From NCBI RefSeq assembly GCF_040869035.1, contig NZ_CP162101.1, positions 310,001 through 374,000 of the forward strand: 64,000 nucleotides of DNA, given 5' to 3'. Positions 26,024-38,700 of this stretch are shown here, in pieces; within the stretch, counting starts at the first letter, position 1; every line of letters begins with the position of its first letter. Both the position numbers and the translations under genes were made by a program. This DNA is from Vibrio sp. NTOU-M3. GTDB taxonomy: Bacteria; Pseudomonadota; Gammaproteobacteria; Enterobacterales; Vibrionaceae. The notes below the pieces were generated by a model. It saw nothing but the letters and a program-made list of their open reading frames with translations, did not search any database and was not told where the DNA came from.

Positions 26024-27268
26024 CTAAGCTTGTGTTACAGGCTCTCGTTCGACACTATCTTCCGTGTGCTCTGCTCGCCAGTATAACCACATCATCAGCA
26101 AGCAAAGCGTAAAACAGCCGCCAAACAACCATGCTGAACTTAACGATTCAATGACCATACCACCAATCAATGGGGCTACCGCAAAACCAAGTGAGTAGAG
26201 TGCAGCAGCGCCAAAGTAAGAGCCGCGCAGGTGTGCTGGCGCCATTCTGTCTATTTGAACATTTAACGTAGGAAACGCAATCACTTCCCCTAGACTAAGA
26301 ATAAAGCAGGCGATACCCCAGCCAATAGGCCAGTCGGCAGGAGTCATAATAAAGCCAACCTGTGCCAATGCCATCAATGCCATTCCTATTCGGGTTCGAG
26401 TAAAGAGAGGAACCTTCTCCAACCACTTAAGCATAGGAAACTGAAACACGATAATGGTTAACGTATTGACCAGTACTAAACCCGCAATGATCTGTGCTGC
26501 TTGTTCTCCGCTCGTGCGAACAATCACTTGTGGAATGGATGATTCAACTTGCGCGTACACAAACATCATCAGAAAGTTGGCGATCATAAGCAGCACAAAG
26601 ATATTATCTTTGCTGATTATTCTAAGAGTGGCTCGAAAATTAGGTAACAGCGAACGATCCACTTTCTTAGCTTTGCCGCTTCGTTCTATCCCGACAAGCA
26701 GCCATACGCCATAAACTAAATAAGTCACTCCAGCAAAGTAGAAGAGTTTTTGTGGCTCAGACAAAGCGAGCGTCACACCAATAAGAGGGCCAATTGCACC
26801 ACCTAAATTTAGCAAGAAGTAACGAATATTTAATGCAAGCTCTCGATCTTTAAGATCCTCTAAATTATCACCAATAACAGCCTTCGCTGGCGCTTCAATC
26901 ATGGGACGCATTAAGCCAGTGATAATGATTAATACATAGAACTGCCACACTTGCTCTGCCAACGCAATGCCACTGTATGCCAGAGCGGCAATCCAACTCC
27001 CCGACACCATGACCCACTTACGACCAAATTTATCTGACAAATAGCCCGAGTATAGGCCAGTAATTGCTCCGACTAGTGCTGATGCTGCCAGCATGCCCCC
27101 TACTTCCGTCGCGGTGGCTCCATAATCTTGATATAGGAAGACGATAAGAAATGGCCATGCCATAAAATAACTTGTGCGGGCAAGGAGCACACCACTTAAA
27201 ACGGTCCAGACAGAAAAGTTAAACCGCTGAACTCGCTGCCATTGAAACAAACTCTCCTGTTGTGTCAT
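26024..27268 (-). CDS. MFS transporter
   Basis: 414 residues with twelve hydrophobic segments. The A-motif between segments 2 and 3 is clear: GLYSGYLSDKFGRKWVMVSG, a drug/H+ antiporter-like pattern. GGAGGG lies before the ATG. Such proteins export drugs or metabolites; substrate unknown. Monocistronic. The 27269-27680 spacer upstream of it is AT-rich, runs between two divergently oriented genes and shows no gene or clear repeat. Confidence 0.9.
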   Translation of the reverse strand: MTQQESLFQWQRVQRFNFSVWTVLSGVLLARTSYFMAWPFLIVFLYQDYGATATEVGGMLAASALVGAITGLYSGYLSDKFGRKWVMVSGSWIAALAYSGIALAEQVWQFYVLIIITGLMRPMIEAPAKAVIGDNLEDLKDRELALNIRYFLLNLGGAIGPLIGVTLALSEPQKLFYFAGVTYLVYGVWLLVGIERSGKAKKVDRSLLPNFRATLRIISKDNIFVLLMIANFLMMFVYAQVESSIPQVIVRTSGEQAAQIIAGLVLVNTLTIIVFQFPMLKWLEKVPLFTRTRIGMALMALAQVGFIMTPADWPIGWGIACFILSLGEVIAFPTLNVQIDRMAPAHLRGSYFGAAALYSLGFAVAPLIGGMVIESLSSAWLFGGCFTLCLLMMWLYWRAEHTEDSVEREPVTQA

Positions 27269-27680
27269 ATCTCGCCCTCCACTGACTATTCGACTTGGTT
27301 TGAATTCACGAACGTGATACCAGTCATGTTTTGAACAACTTCTAATCAGTATATGAACTTGTTATGAAAAAGATAGCATTTATTTAATTTTGATAATGCA
27401 GCATAGAATATTATCAACAAGTTGAATTAACCCTTTATTATATAAGTAGTTTTAACTTCCATCTCACTTAGATAAGTATAATAAAACGCAGTGTTTTTTA
27501 TTATATTCCCATTATTTTTAGACCATTCCACTACTGTATCAATTTAAGAACGTACAACATCATACTATCGTTCAATTGAGTCATTAATGACCCAACTAAA
27601 TATCGTAACAAGCGAACCAACTATCGCTTGCTGTGATAGCATGATTCTATTCTCAGCCACTTACCGACAAGGACTTTCTA

Positions 27681-27872
27681 GTGAACATCATCGTCATATT
27701 TCTCGCCGTTTTACTTGGACAGCATGTCACTGAGTTGTTTGGTTTTAGCTACAACCTATTTACCGATCCATTTGATGCCACATTGCTTGTGGTCAATATC
27801 GTCACCTTTGTATGCATCGCATCCGTTCTTGAGTTACTGCTACAAATATTGAAAAAGACCAGACGACAATAA
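27681..27872 (+). CDS. Small hydrophobic membrane protein
   Basis: 63 residues from GTG 27681, with AAGGA seven bases upstream. Two membrane segments (IIVIFLAVLLGQHVTELFGF and LLVVNIVTFVCIASVLELLLQI) and a short basic tail KKTRRQ. No family recognised. The sequence itself reads like a real small membrane protein, and the ribosome site supports it. It stands alone between two spacers. Confidence 0.6.
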   Translation: MNIIVIFLAVLLGQHVTELFGFSYNLFTDPFDATLLVVNIVTFVCIASVLELLLQILKKTRRQ

Positions 27873-28122
27873 CCCAAACTAAAGCGTCATTTGATCCATC
27901 ATACATTTCTGCCCAGTGCTATATACATCTTTAACACTACCAATGTGCAACTTCATTACATGCAACCAACATTAATCCAACTTAACGAATTGATTTCGTG
28001 AAGAAAATCTTGTTCCTGTCATTCCATTTTTGTATTGGTAAGTTGTGTGACCAAGAGTCGAAAAAAAAATCCCACTTAGAGAGAAAATGCTGATATCACA
28101 ATAACTTAAAGGGATTATTAGT

Positions 28123-29451
28123 ATGCTGTATCTTGAGTTTCTCTTTCTATTGCTCATGCTCTACATTGGTTCTCGGTATGGTGGCATAGGCCTCGGTGTC
28201 GTGTCGGGTATTGGCCTTGTCATCGAAGTCTTTGTTTTCAAAATGCCACCAACATCCCCACCGGTAACGGTGATGTTGATCATTCTTGCCGTGGTTACAT
28301 GTGCATCCATCTTGGAAGCCGCGGGTGGTTTGAAATACATGCTCCAAGTTGCGGAGCGGTTATTGAGACGAAACCCTAAACGAGTCACGTTAATCGCCCC
28401 CTTTGTCACTTACACAATGACATTTCTACTCGGGACAGGACACGCGGTCTATTCGATCATGCCAATCATTGGTGATGTTGCATTAAAAAATGGCATTCGT
28501 CCTGAACGTCCAATGGCGGCTTCCTCTGTTGCCTCACAGATTGCGATTACAGCCTCTCCAATTTCCGCAGCCGTTGTGTACTATTTGGCGCAGCTTGCTG
28601 ATATTCAACATGAAATTACATTAGTTTCGATTCTGATGGTGACAGTACCAGCAACCTTATTTGGTACATTACTCATGTCGCTTTACAGCCTCAAACGAGG
28701 AAAAGAGCTGGATGATGATCCAGGCTATCAAGCTCGACTAAAAGATCCTGAATGGCGTAAGCGCATTGAAAGTACGACAGCGACTTCGTTGGACGAAGTG
28801 CTCCCTTCTTCCGCACGTAACGCCGTACTCATTTTCTTAGCTTCTATCGTGACCATCGTTATTATCGCTATGGTTCCTGAAGTGCGCACTATTGTGGATG
28901 GCGAAAAGCCGATTAGCATGTCAATCATTATCCAGATGATGATGCTGTGTTTTGGTGGGGTTATTTTGCTGGCAACTAAAACAGATCCACGCGATGTACC
29001 AAACGGTGTGGTATTCAAATCAGGCATGGTCGCAGCGATTGCTATTTTTGGTATCGCATGGATGTCAGACACCTATTTCAAATATGCCATGCCTCAGTTC
29101 AAATCTGGCATCGTAGAGATGGTGACAAACTACCCTTGGACCTTCGCTCTCGCGCTATTTATTGTTTCTGTAGTGGTGAACTCTCAAGCAGCAACGGCGC
29201 GCATGATGTTACCTGTCGGCCTTGGATTAGGCTTAGATCCCGCACTATTGATTGGGATTATGCCAGCAGTGTACGGTTACTTCTTTATTCCGAACTATCC
29301 TTCTGACATTGCAACGGTTAACTTCGATACATCCGGCACTACCAAGATTGGCAAGTGGTATTTTAATCACTCGTTTATGTCTGTTGGTCTCATTGGTGTT
29401 ATTGGTGCTTGTTGTTTAGGCTACGTTTTAGGACAAGTTGTTATTGGTTAA
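28123..29451 (+). CDS. Anaerobic C4-dicarboxylate transporter, Dcu family (DcuB-like)
   Basis: 442 residues with about ten to twelve membrane segments. The family blocks are clear: PPVTVMLIILAVVTCASILEAAGGL, LLRRNPKRVTLIAPFVTYT, LGTGHAVYSIMPIIGDVALKNGIRPERPMAASSVASQ (in order). Dcu carriers exchange fumarate, malate or aspartate for succinate under anaerobic conditions. It blends DcuA- and DcuB-like residues, so I do not choose a symbol. AAGGGA precedes the ATG. The C-terminus AATARMMLPVGLGLGL and the terminator at 29459 close the unit. Confidence 0.93.
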   Translation: MLYLEFLFLLLMLYIGSRYGGIGLGVVSGIGLVIEVFVFKMPPTSPPVTVMLIILAVVTCASILEAAGGLKYMLQVAERLLRRNPKRVTLIAPFVTYTMTFLLGTGHAVYSIMPIIGDVALKNGIRPERPMAASSVASQIAITASPISAAVVYYLAQLADIQHEITLVSILMVTVPATLFGTLLMSLYSLKRGKELDDDPGYQARLKDPEWRKRIESTTATSLDEVLPSSARNAVLIFLASIVTIVIIAMVPEVRTIVDGEKPISMSIIIQMMMLCFGGVILLATKTDPRDVPNGVVFKSGMVAAIAIFGIAWMSDTYFKYAMPQFKSGIVEMVTNYPWTFALALFIVSVVVNSQAATARMMLPVGLGLGLDPALLIGIMPAVYGYFFIPNYPSDIATVNFDTSGTTKIGKWYFNHSFMSVGLIGVIGACCLGYVLGQVVIG

Positions 29452-29458
29452 TCAATTA

Positions 29459-29487
29459 AAAACGCCCTCAATCTATGAGAGCGTTTT
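29459..29487 (+). terminator. Terminator after the Dcu-family gene
   Basis: AAAACGCCCTCA pairs with TGAGAGCGTTTT, one mismatch, loop ATCTA, with a T-rich tail. Confidence 0.8.
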
Positions 29488-29501
29488 GTTTTGCAAGTGA
29501 C

Positions 29502-29769
29502 TAGGGTCTGTTGATCTTTTGCGGTTAAATTTTGTTCGAATTCTATGCCTTTTAATCGCGACGCAAGGTGTGACGCCTAGTCATTCTAAGCAAATACCTT
29601 GCAACAAAGAGTAAAAGGCATATAAACGAACCCTTTGGGCAGCATTTGTGGCTTATTTCTACTGCGTTATCGCTCATTGATGTAGAGCGACTACACCGAA
29701 TAAGCTCTGCCTTGTACAAAGAACCCACAAATGGCTGCAAAAATCATCTCGAAAGATCAACAGACCCTA
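29502..29769. mobile_element. Miniature inverted-repeat element, copy B (268 bp)
   Basis: Ends TAGGGTCTGTTGATCTTTTG and CGAAAGATCAACAGACCCTA are inverted repeats with one internal difference. It differs from copy A (18395) by a handful of substitutions and a 4-base length change near GCGACTACACCGAA. It carries the same nested inner hairpins and no coding frame. Its right edge is only two bases from the stop codon of the giant adhesin gene. Confidence 0.9.
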
Positions 29770-29771
29770 AA

Positions 29772-32700
29772 TTATGTATCGTGCATGATCACATTTTGCT
29801 CTAACAAGGTATTTACGATTTGCGCGGAATCCATACCACTGAAATCGATTTGTTGTCCTAGATTTTCAACCACAATCGTTTGAGACTCCCCTCCCGTAGA
29901 ATCCGCATGTACCGTCAATTCGATGTTATTGGAATCTACAACTTTGGCATCAAGATGTGCAAATAACGCATCCATATCAACCGTTGGAGATTGGAGCTCA
30001 GGTAAGACTTCTCTCAAATCAATTTGGTCGCCTTCTGTTAAATTGAAGTCTGTGATGGTGTCTTGGGCACCATTATCAATATCACGCCAAACAAACACAT
30101 CTGCACCCGTGCCGCCCGTTAGGATGTCTGAACCTAGGCCACCCTCTAATACATCAACACCTGCGCCACCAAGAAGTGTATCATTACCTTCACCACCAAT
30201 CAGATGATCAGCACCATCACCGCCTTCGATACGATCATTACCACTGCCAGATTGAAGCGTAGCGCCTTCATTTCCAGCCGCAATTAATGCATCTTCCGTT
30301 AGTGTTGGCTGAATTACATCGCCACTATCAGCTGTCACTTCTAGATTGACCACCACAGGATCAGACGATGCTGTTGAATCATCTGACTCAGTTGATACCG
30401 CTGTCACAGTGATTTGATGCGCGCCTTCAGGTGCGCCTCGAATAACCAAGCTTTCTATTGCGTCTTCAGAAACTTTCCATACATTTCCGTCTTGAATGAC
30501 GCTACCTGCACTGCTCATTAACGTCGCACCATCAGGCACATTGGTCAGCTCAAGCGCAAGCACTTCATTAATATCAGCGAGAACGGCAATTAAGCCTACC
30601 AACGCGATCCCTTGATTACTGACACTTTGCTGAGCGTAAATATGCTTCACGTAGTTAAAGTCAGGGTCAACTGACAATGACGGTTGCTGAGCAACAGGCT
30701 TAACGTCAATGGTAAAGGTCTGTTCGTCTTCTAAAACCATACCAGAAGCATTCTCATAATAGACGCCCTGATCATCAGCTTTAACAGTAAACTGAACCTG
30801 CTCCATCGGAATACCACTGGTATCCACAAACACGCCAACGCTTGGATCGCTTGCTGATAGTAATGCGTTGATGTCGCTAATGCTGCCTTCCAAGATCACC
30901 TCACCATTAATGCCCGAGGAAATCACCACTGAACTTCCAGCAGGAGCAACAACCGAAAGCACTCCATAATCCACACTTAGTGTCACACTCATTGACTCGC
31001 CAGCATGCGGCCCAGTGTAATCCACATCACTGACCGACACGCCAGAAATCTTCTGCCCAGCGCCTTCTTCAATTTCAGGTGCATCATTGGTTGCTTCCAC
31101 GGTAAATGAAGCGTTGCCTTCCACCGTTTGCGGATCGGCCACGCCATCCGTGGTGCCATCATCAGTAATGTCGTAACTGAAGCTGACATCCCCATAGTAG
31201 TTTTCTGCTGGTACAAAATGCCAAGTATTAGCATCTATTTGAACCAAGGTCCCCATCGCAGGATCGCTTAGCACTAAATTAGAGACGGTTAAGTTGTGGG
31301 ATTCAATATCGCTGGCATTGGCAAGCAAATCAGCAGATGTAATAACCATTGGGTCTGCTTGATCTTCTTCAATATTTGGCAACGTAACAGGCTTGGTTTC
31401 TGGGGCGTCATTCACTTCCGAAACATCTACGGAAACTTCAAAGTTTTGTGATGGGCCATAGTCTACTGTCGTGCCATCTACACCCGTATCTTTCGACTGC
31501 ACGTTGAACTGAAGCTTCCCATCCCAGTTTTCATGGTTGTTGTCACCTGAGTTGAATACCACGTTATCCAACTGCTGAGCTGAGATTTCAAATACCCATT
31601 TTCCGTCAGCGACTTCAATTGGCGTGACTCCTGGAATCGAAATGGTCGCGCCGTCAGGGACGCCAGAAATCTCAACTCGCAAGGTCTCTGGCTCATTCTC
31701 TTGGTAATCACTGCTTGCAGGAAGTGAGTCTTTATTGTCGACAATTTGGGCATTGATATCGATCTGGATATCTTCTCCTTCAATACCTTCAACGGTATCA
31801 ACCGGATCAACATCCACAACGTCCCCTTTCGGTTGCACATCGATGCTAATACTTGGCAAATCGACATCATGTTTTACCGGCACACCCAACAAGTTTTCTT
31901 GGGTAAACACTTCCATATTGATATCAACATGACCGCTAAAGTCTTTTGGTGGCACGATTTGAATATTGCTTAGATCAAGTTCGTTGCCTGCACCTGCCGG
32001 TAGCTTAATACTCCATTCACCATTACCGTTATTCTTAACCGTGTAACCACTTCCTGATACAGCTTGAACCAAGAAACCATCCGGAACATCAGTCAGCTTG
32101 AGAGAAATAAACTGTTCGGAGCCATCGGTATCGGTCAGTGATACCGTCACAGGATCTGTTGTTGCTAGTGAGATTGGTTCATCTTCTGTTCCAACAATAT
32201 CAATGACACCATCGCCACCAGCTCCAGAGACCTCAATATCATCCACAACAGGTACAACTTCGAAGCTAACATTCGTATTAAACTGACCACTATCAGATTC
32301 AGAAGCGGCACCCGTTTGATCGAACGTAGCGGTATCTGTCACTGTACCAGAAACATTGATCGTCACTGTGTTGTCATCGTTGCCCGTCGGGTAATTATGC
32401 GCAGGCTTGAACAGTACCTGATCCAATTTGCCAGCAGCAATGTCAGCAGCGGAGAAAGTAATACTTGTCCCTAACGCATTACCATCGGCATCATAAAACT
32501 GACCAACACTTGCATCAGCTAATGTTAACGTAACTTCGCTAAGAACTTCGTCTCCCCCATCAACACCGTTAAAGTTATCCATTAACGTCGAGGTAAACGC
32601 GAGTTGAATGTAGCTGTCTTCGTATCCGACAGTGTCAGCCCCTGCGGTTCCATCGATATCGATAGGGTCCATATTTTCATCCAATGAACCAGACACTGCC

Positions 32701-35700
32701 ACATCAAATTCCGGCGTCAGTGCACTGTCATTAGGTTGAGTGCTGTCTGGTGTGTCAGCAACAGGAGAGACCTGAATGGTTACGTTTTCTGTGGTTGTTT
32801 TCTCATCCCCAGAAGAAACGTCAGTTGTAATGATGGTAATTGGAAGCTCAAAATCACCAGAGAAATCTTCAGGCAAGTTCAAGTTTAGCCCATCAAAGCC
32901 TGTCAGGTTTCCATCTGCATCTATCCCACCTTGGAAGACATATTTTCCGTTGGTGAAGTCAATATCGTTCGCGCTGATAGAGATCGGGTAACTCTGACCA
33001 TTGATCGTCACCGTTCCGTCAATCACAATTGTGACAATGTCTTCTTTGCCATCATGACCAGAAATCACAATTTCATCAGCGAGTTGCTCACCTAAATTGA
33101 CTGAGTTGTCCTCGGTGCCAGTAATGACGGCAGTATCTTTAATATCAACGTCTGCCGCTTTATCTGGATCATGTGGGTTCACTACTTTCGGGAAGGATAG
33201 TGTCACGTCCGTTTCGCGTTCAGCGCTGTTGGCTGCTTCGGGAGAGTCTTCTCCTGCATCTGTCACTTTGGCAAAGATAGTAATATCTATGGTATTTTCT
33301 TGACCCGGTTGGTTTTGGTCGAACAAATTCAGGCCATTTGGCGCCTTGATGCTGAAGTTCTCTTCATCGGTGATCACCCAACGGCCATTTCCTTCATAAA
33401 CCGCCCCTACAATTACGAGCTGCTCGAGTACGGCTGGATCAGTATTATTGAATTGAACCACCAATTCAGTCACCAGCTCATCTGAAGAGCTATCGGTTTC
33501 CAAGTAATGGATAATATTGGCGTCACCATTGGCATCGTTGATGGTAAATTCAATGCTGCCATCATCGCCAGCGTGAATCACAGATTCAGCAGCACCCGCC
33601 GCATCGGTCACTTCCAGCTTGTTGTCAGCATCTTCCGGCTCTACCACCGGAACCACAGTTACATCAATTTGGCCGTTAACCACTTTCTCAGCAATGCCTT
33701 GGCCCGGATTAGATGCATCTTCATATTCAGCATCGATTTCCTTCACTGTCGCTGTAGTGGTTAGGGTGAAGTCGGCACTAGAATCAGCTTCTGGCTGGAT
33801 CTGGATAAAACCATTTTGACTGATCAAGTCAGAGAACTCTTGTTCTGATATTCCATCCGGCTCAAAAGATAGCTCACCATTTTCAAAGGTGATTTTTACC
33901 CCATCAATGGTAACTGTAGTGCCTTCAGTAAGTGCCGTTGCCTCACCATTAATAAAGACAGAAGCACCGGAAGGAACACCCGAGATCTGGAGATCGGCGT
34001 AGAATTCATCAGCATCAACTTTTGTCCCTTCTGGTTGCCAGTTGATGGTGATTTTACTGTCTTCATTCCCACGAGAATGCGATAGATAATTGTCTTGTGT
34101 ATCAATGACTGGCGCCACCTCAATCACGATTGGTTTCTCAACCGTGATTGAATGCCCGTCATCTTCAGTTACAACAATGGTCGCTGTGATTTCAATATTA
34201 GCCGTTGCCGAATCCACAGGACGAACAACAATACCAGTATCAAAATGGAGCGCACTAATGTCCGCTTCATAAATAGGTTGTCCATTGCTATCGTAACCAA
34301 CAAACGTTAAGTCAATCGTTGTCCCGTCACTGTCTTCAAGAACCACGCCTTCAGGAATATTCGAAAGTAGCACAGTTAATGACTCTGATTGATCTAACGG
34401 TTTATCTGAATACTCTCCAGAAACAACAGAGAAATTGAGCTCCGCTGTGCCATTTTCATCGATGGTCGTCTTGATGCCCGAGGTGTCACCTTCAGTAAAT
34501 TCACTCCAATCGGTGTTGCCATCTTTAATGACAATCTCTGGAGTATCAGCAACCCCCTTAATTGCAACATTGACTTCCTTGCTACCTAATGAGGTTTCAT
34601 CAACGACAGTTGTTCCATCGGATAACGTCGCCTGATCTTTAATGATCCCTTCAACGTTAAACGTGAAATCTTGGTTACTATGTAGCGGTGGCAATATTTC
34701 GACTGAATCTAGATACTGCTCAGGGATCTCGTAATACACCGAACCGTCAGGCAATGTCACTTGCGTGATCTGGCTTGGCATCGACGTATCAAGCCATACC
34801 AATTCAACACCATCAACAGAGAAGTCAGAAATACGCACATACATTGACTCAGAGCTATCTTGATCCGGTGAAGGTGTCATTGTCACCACTTCACTGACCA
34901 ATAGCGGATCATGCTCCTGTGTTGGATCGATTGCATTCTGATGGGAGGCGTTATCTTCAAATATGTCCACTCGGTTTACTGAGAAAGAACCTTCATCAGC
35001 CACTGGCGAGACATCAATGATCACTTCTTGGACTTCAGATTCTGCGGTCTCTTTTCCGCTGACAGCGTTGTTGCGTTCTTCTGTAATCGCCACTGCGTCA
35101 AAACGAATCTGACCAGAGAAATTATCATTAGGATCTACTTTTATTGAGTTGATATCTGCTGCGGAAATCAAATACACACCCGGTGATGATTCAGCAATAG
35201 GCTGTCCGTCAGCACCAATCAATACAAAATTCCCTGTCCCTTCAGTCACGGTGAGCTGATAGGTAATGGCTTCTGGTTGACTATCATCTTGCGTTTGAGC
35301 CGTTAAGTGTAACGTCGCGCTCGCGTCATCTTCGTCGAGTGAATAATGGTATGTACTATTGTTGTCATCCCAAGTTGCGATATCAGCAACACGCTCAACT
35401 TCAACTTTAAAGTTGCCATCTAGCGAGTGATCCAAGCTGCCATTGTTATTGATATCCATGGTGTAGTTGACATCAAAACCATTTTGGCTGGTTGAGAAGT
35501 GGCGATCGGGAACAAAATACAAATTATCGATGGTCGCAATCGTGTCGCCATTTGCATTCACGGTGGCACTTTGCTGAATTAACTCTGCGGGTAAATGAAT
35601 ATTTCCTGAGGCATCCGAGGTTAGCTCATATAACAAGCCATCTTTTTCATAAAAGAATGTTCCATGGTGGTCCCCCGCATGAATGGTCAAGCCACCAATA

Positions 35701-38700
35701 GACTCGTTGTTATCAGCATCGTGAAGATTCACACTTAAGGCAACTTGTGCCAGATCGTCAGGCAACGAAGCTAAGTTATCTTCTGCGTTTTCCATATCAA
35801 CCGTTACGCCAGGTGCAAACGCAATACTGTCATTACGCCCCGAGTCCTCGAATGTCACCACTTTAAGTGGGATCATCGTGGCTTGCTCATCGGTGATAAC
35901 AATCTCGACAGGCTGTGTCGAGGTATCTTTATCCCCATCCGTTGCTGTCACATTGATCGTGAATGAGATGTCATCACCCTGATGCTGCAACGTATCTTTG
36001 GAAACAAACTCAATTTGACCATCGCTATTGACCGTCAGTTCACCAAGCTCGCGTATCTCGGTGCCATTGACTTCATACACTTTGATTGATGATTCACCGG
36101 ATGGGATATCAAACGTCGCGTTGATATCTGCTGGGGAGTCACCAAACATGATATTGACACCATTTGCACTGACCCCTTCAAGCTGAGTGAGCGACGCACC
36201 ATCGGCACCTTTATCTGTGTCAGTGGCAAACATATCAACCGACACCGGATTTCGGCTGCCCTCCACTGTCTCTATTGTTTGAGCCGTTAACGTTGGTACA
36301 TCATCCACCACAGTCACAGGCAACGTAAACGAATCGCTACTGTCACCGTCGTAATCTTTCGCGACGACTGTAATGTTAATTGTGAGCTCATTTTCTCCTG
36401 CACCATCAGCATGGTCTAGAGATTGAAGCAACTCGAAACGGTAGCTATTGTCACTCGCATCAAAAATGATTTTGAAAGCTGGTGTGTTGGTACCTTCAAT
36501 GACCGCCGTATATGTAGTTTGAGTACCGGATGTTTCAACCGCCGCCCATTCCAAGGCACTACCATCAACGGATAAACCATTCAAAATCGCATCAGAATTA
36601 ACAAGCTCGTAAGAGGCAATTTCATCAGCCCCTTCCGTAACATCAAAGTGACCATTAATCACGCTATCATCTGCACTGACGGTATCTGAGCCGGATGCTA
36701 GATCATCTTCATCAACTCGATTTTCGCCAGTAAACCCATCAATACTTGGTTTGTCATCCGTTACAGTAATTGGTAATTCAAACTGTGCGGAAACATCGCC
36801 ATCGCCATCTGTTGCCGTCACTTTGAAGTTCAGTAGCAAGTCATCAAGATTCACATCATGATCCAATGGCTGTTTAAGCTCAAAACTGTAACTGCCATCG
36901 CTGTTGAGTATCAGTTCAAATACGACTTTACCGTCTGCCATCGCTTGGTAAGTAGTAGAGCCTGCTGTGACAGATTCCGTCATCGTTAGCGGTTCGCCAG
37001 AAGACGTCATATTTTCAATGACTGCATCTTTGTTTGCGAGCTGATAAGACACCACTTCATCAGCGCCTTGCTCAGTGACAAACTCACCATTAATTACATT
37101 GCTCGGCTTCGCATCAGATCCAGTGGCAATATGACTTTCATTGATCGTGGTAACACTGCCTGCAGTGATATCTTCAATGGTCGGAATATCATCTTTTATC
37201 GTCACTTGGATATTGGCTTGCGCTGAGTCGTCACCATCAGTATCAACCGCATAAATCGGCAACGTAAACTGGATGTCGTCATTGCCAGATCCGCTGTGAT
37301 CCAACTCTTTTTGAAGCGTAAAGGTGTATTTGCCCGGAGAATTGGCATCGAATTCAATACGGAATACAGGAATGACCGTCCCTGACGCATCAGTGATCGT
37401 CGCCTGATACACGCCTTGGGAAACCTCAACGAGAGTGACATTCTGCCCGTCAGAAGTTAGCGTTGTTGCCGTATTGAATGCATTGACATCAATACGAAAA
37501 TGACTGAAATCATCACTACCTTCAGTGAAGGTAATTTCGGCAGTTTGTGTGGCGTCTCCTGGAGCCGAACCATGACTTAATGCACTTTCCGCTAAATCCA
37601 CATTCTCGACGCTGGTGATTTCTGGCAGAGCGCCATCAGAAATATTAAGCGTTAGATCGGACGTTGTTGTGTCGCCATCAACATCGGTTGCCGTAAACTG
37701 CAGTTGCTTCTGGATGGTTTCATCGGCGCTATGATCAATATCACGCGCGACTTCAAAGCGCACATTACCATCACGGGTAACATACAAGGTTCCTTCTGCA
37801 AATGAAAAAGCCTGCTCTTGATCTGCGGGTAAGTCATCGCGCAATGTGTAGCTATCAGTGCCGTAAGTAAATGAAGTGATGAAAGCACCATCCGCACCCG
37901 GTTGATCGAATAAGGAATAGGATGCGACCTCGCTGCCTGCAACAACAGGCTCTGTCAGATCAAACGACTGATCAACCAGAGATGGTTCATCATCCGTTAC
38001 CGTGACCACAATTTGCGACGCTTGCTCACTGCCACCAGCGACTATCGATGATCGGTCACCATCGGCATCAACGGCATAAATGGGCAAGTTAAATGAGAGT
38101 TCGCTATCATCAGCACCTAAGTGGTCAAGCTGTTCTAGCAAAGTGATTTCGTATTGCCCTAAAGCCGGGCTATCCACTTTAACTTCGAATACATTAATTT
38201 GCTGACCATCGATGATGATATAACCGTTATAAGTTCGTACACCATTCTCGTTCGAGGCAAGCTCAAGCATCACGGCTTGCCCTTGTGAGGTTAACGCACC
38301 ATCTTGGTTAAATTCACTCGGCTCAAGCTCAAAATGATCAACCGCATCACTACCAGCTGTGAAGTCGATTGTGCCCGTGTCGGTAACCGCAGCCACTCCT
38401 TCTTCTGAACCACCCGCAACACCTGATTCAGATAAATCTAAGCCTTCAGTGGCGTTAATCGTAGGGTTCTGGCCGTCAGTAATGGTGACATTTAGCGTAT
38501 TGTCAGTGGTGTCCTGATCAAAGTCAGTGGCAATCACTGGAAGACTCAACTCAATATCATCGCCGTTACCGACCTGCTCTAATGGAAGGTTTTGTTGGAA
38601 AGAAAACTGGCCATTTGCATCAACACTAACCGTTAATACCGTTTCCTGCGTCCCATTGATTGTCACGGTTATCGTTGTCTTATCATCGGATAAGGTCGCG

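Noticed and set aside
29772..30300. Repetitive Gly/Asp DNA mistaken for a tandem DNA repeat or CRISPR-like array
   Set aside because: It encodes RTX nonapeptides in frame; no constant repeats with unique spacers occur.
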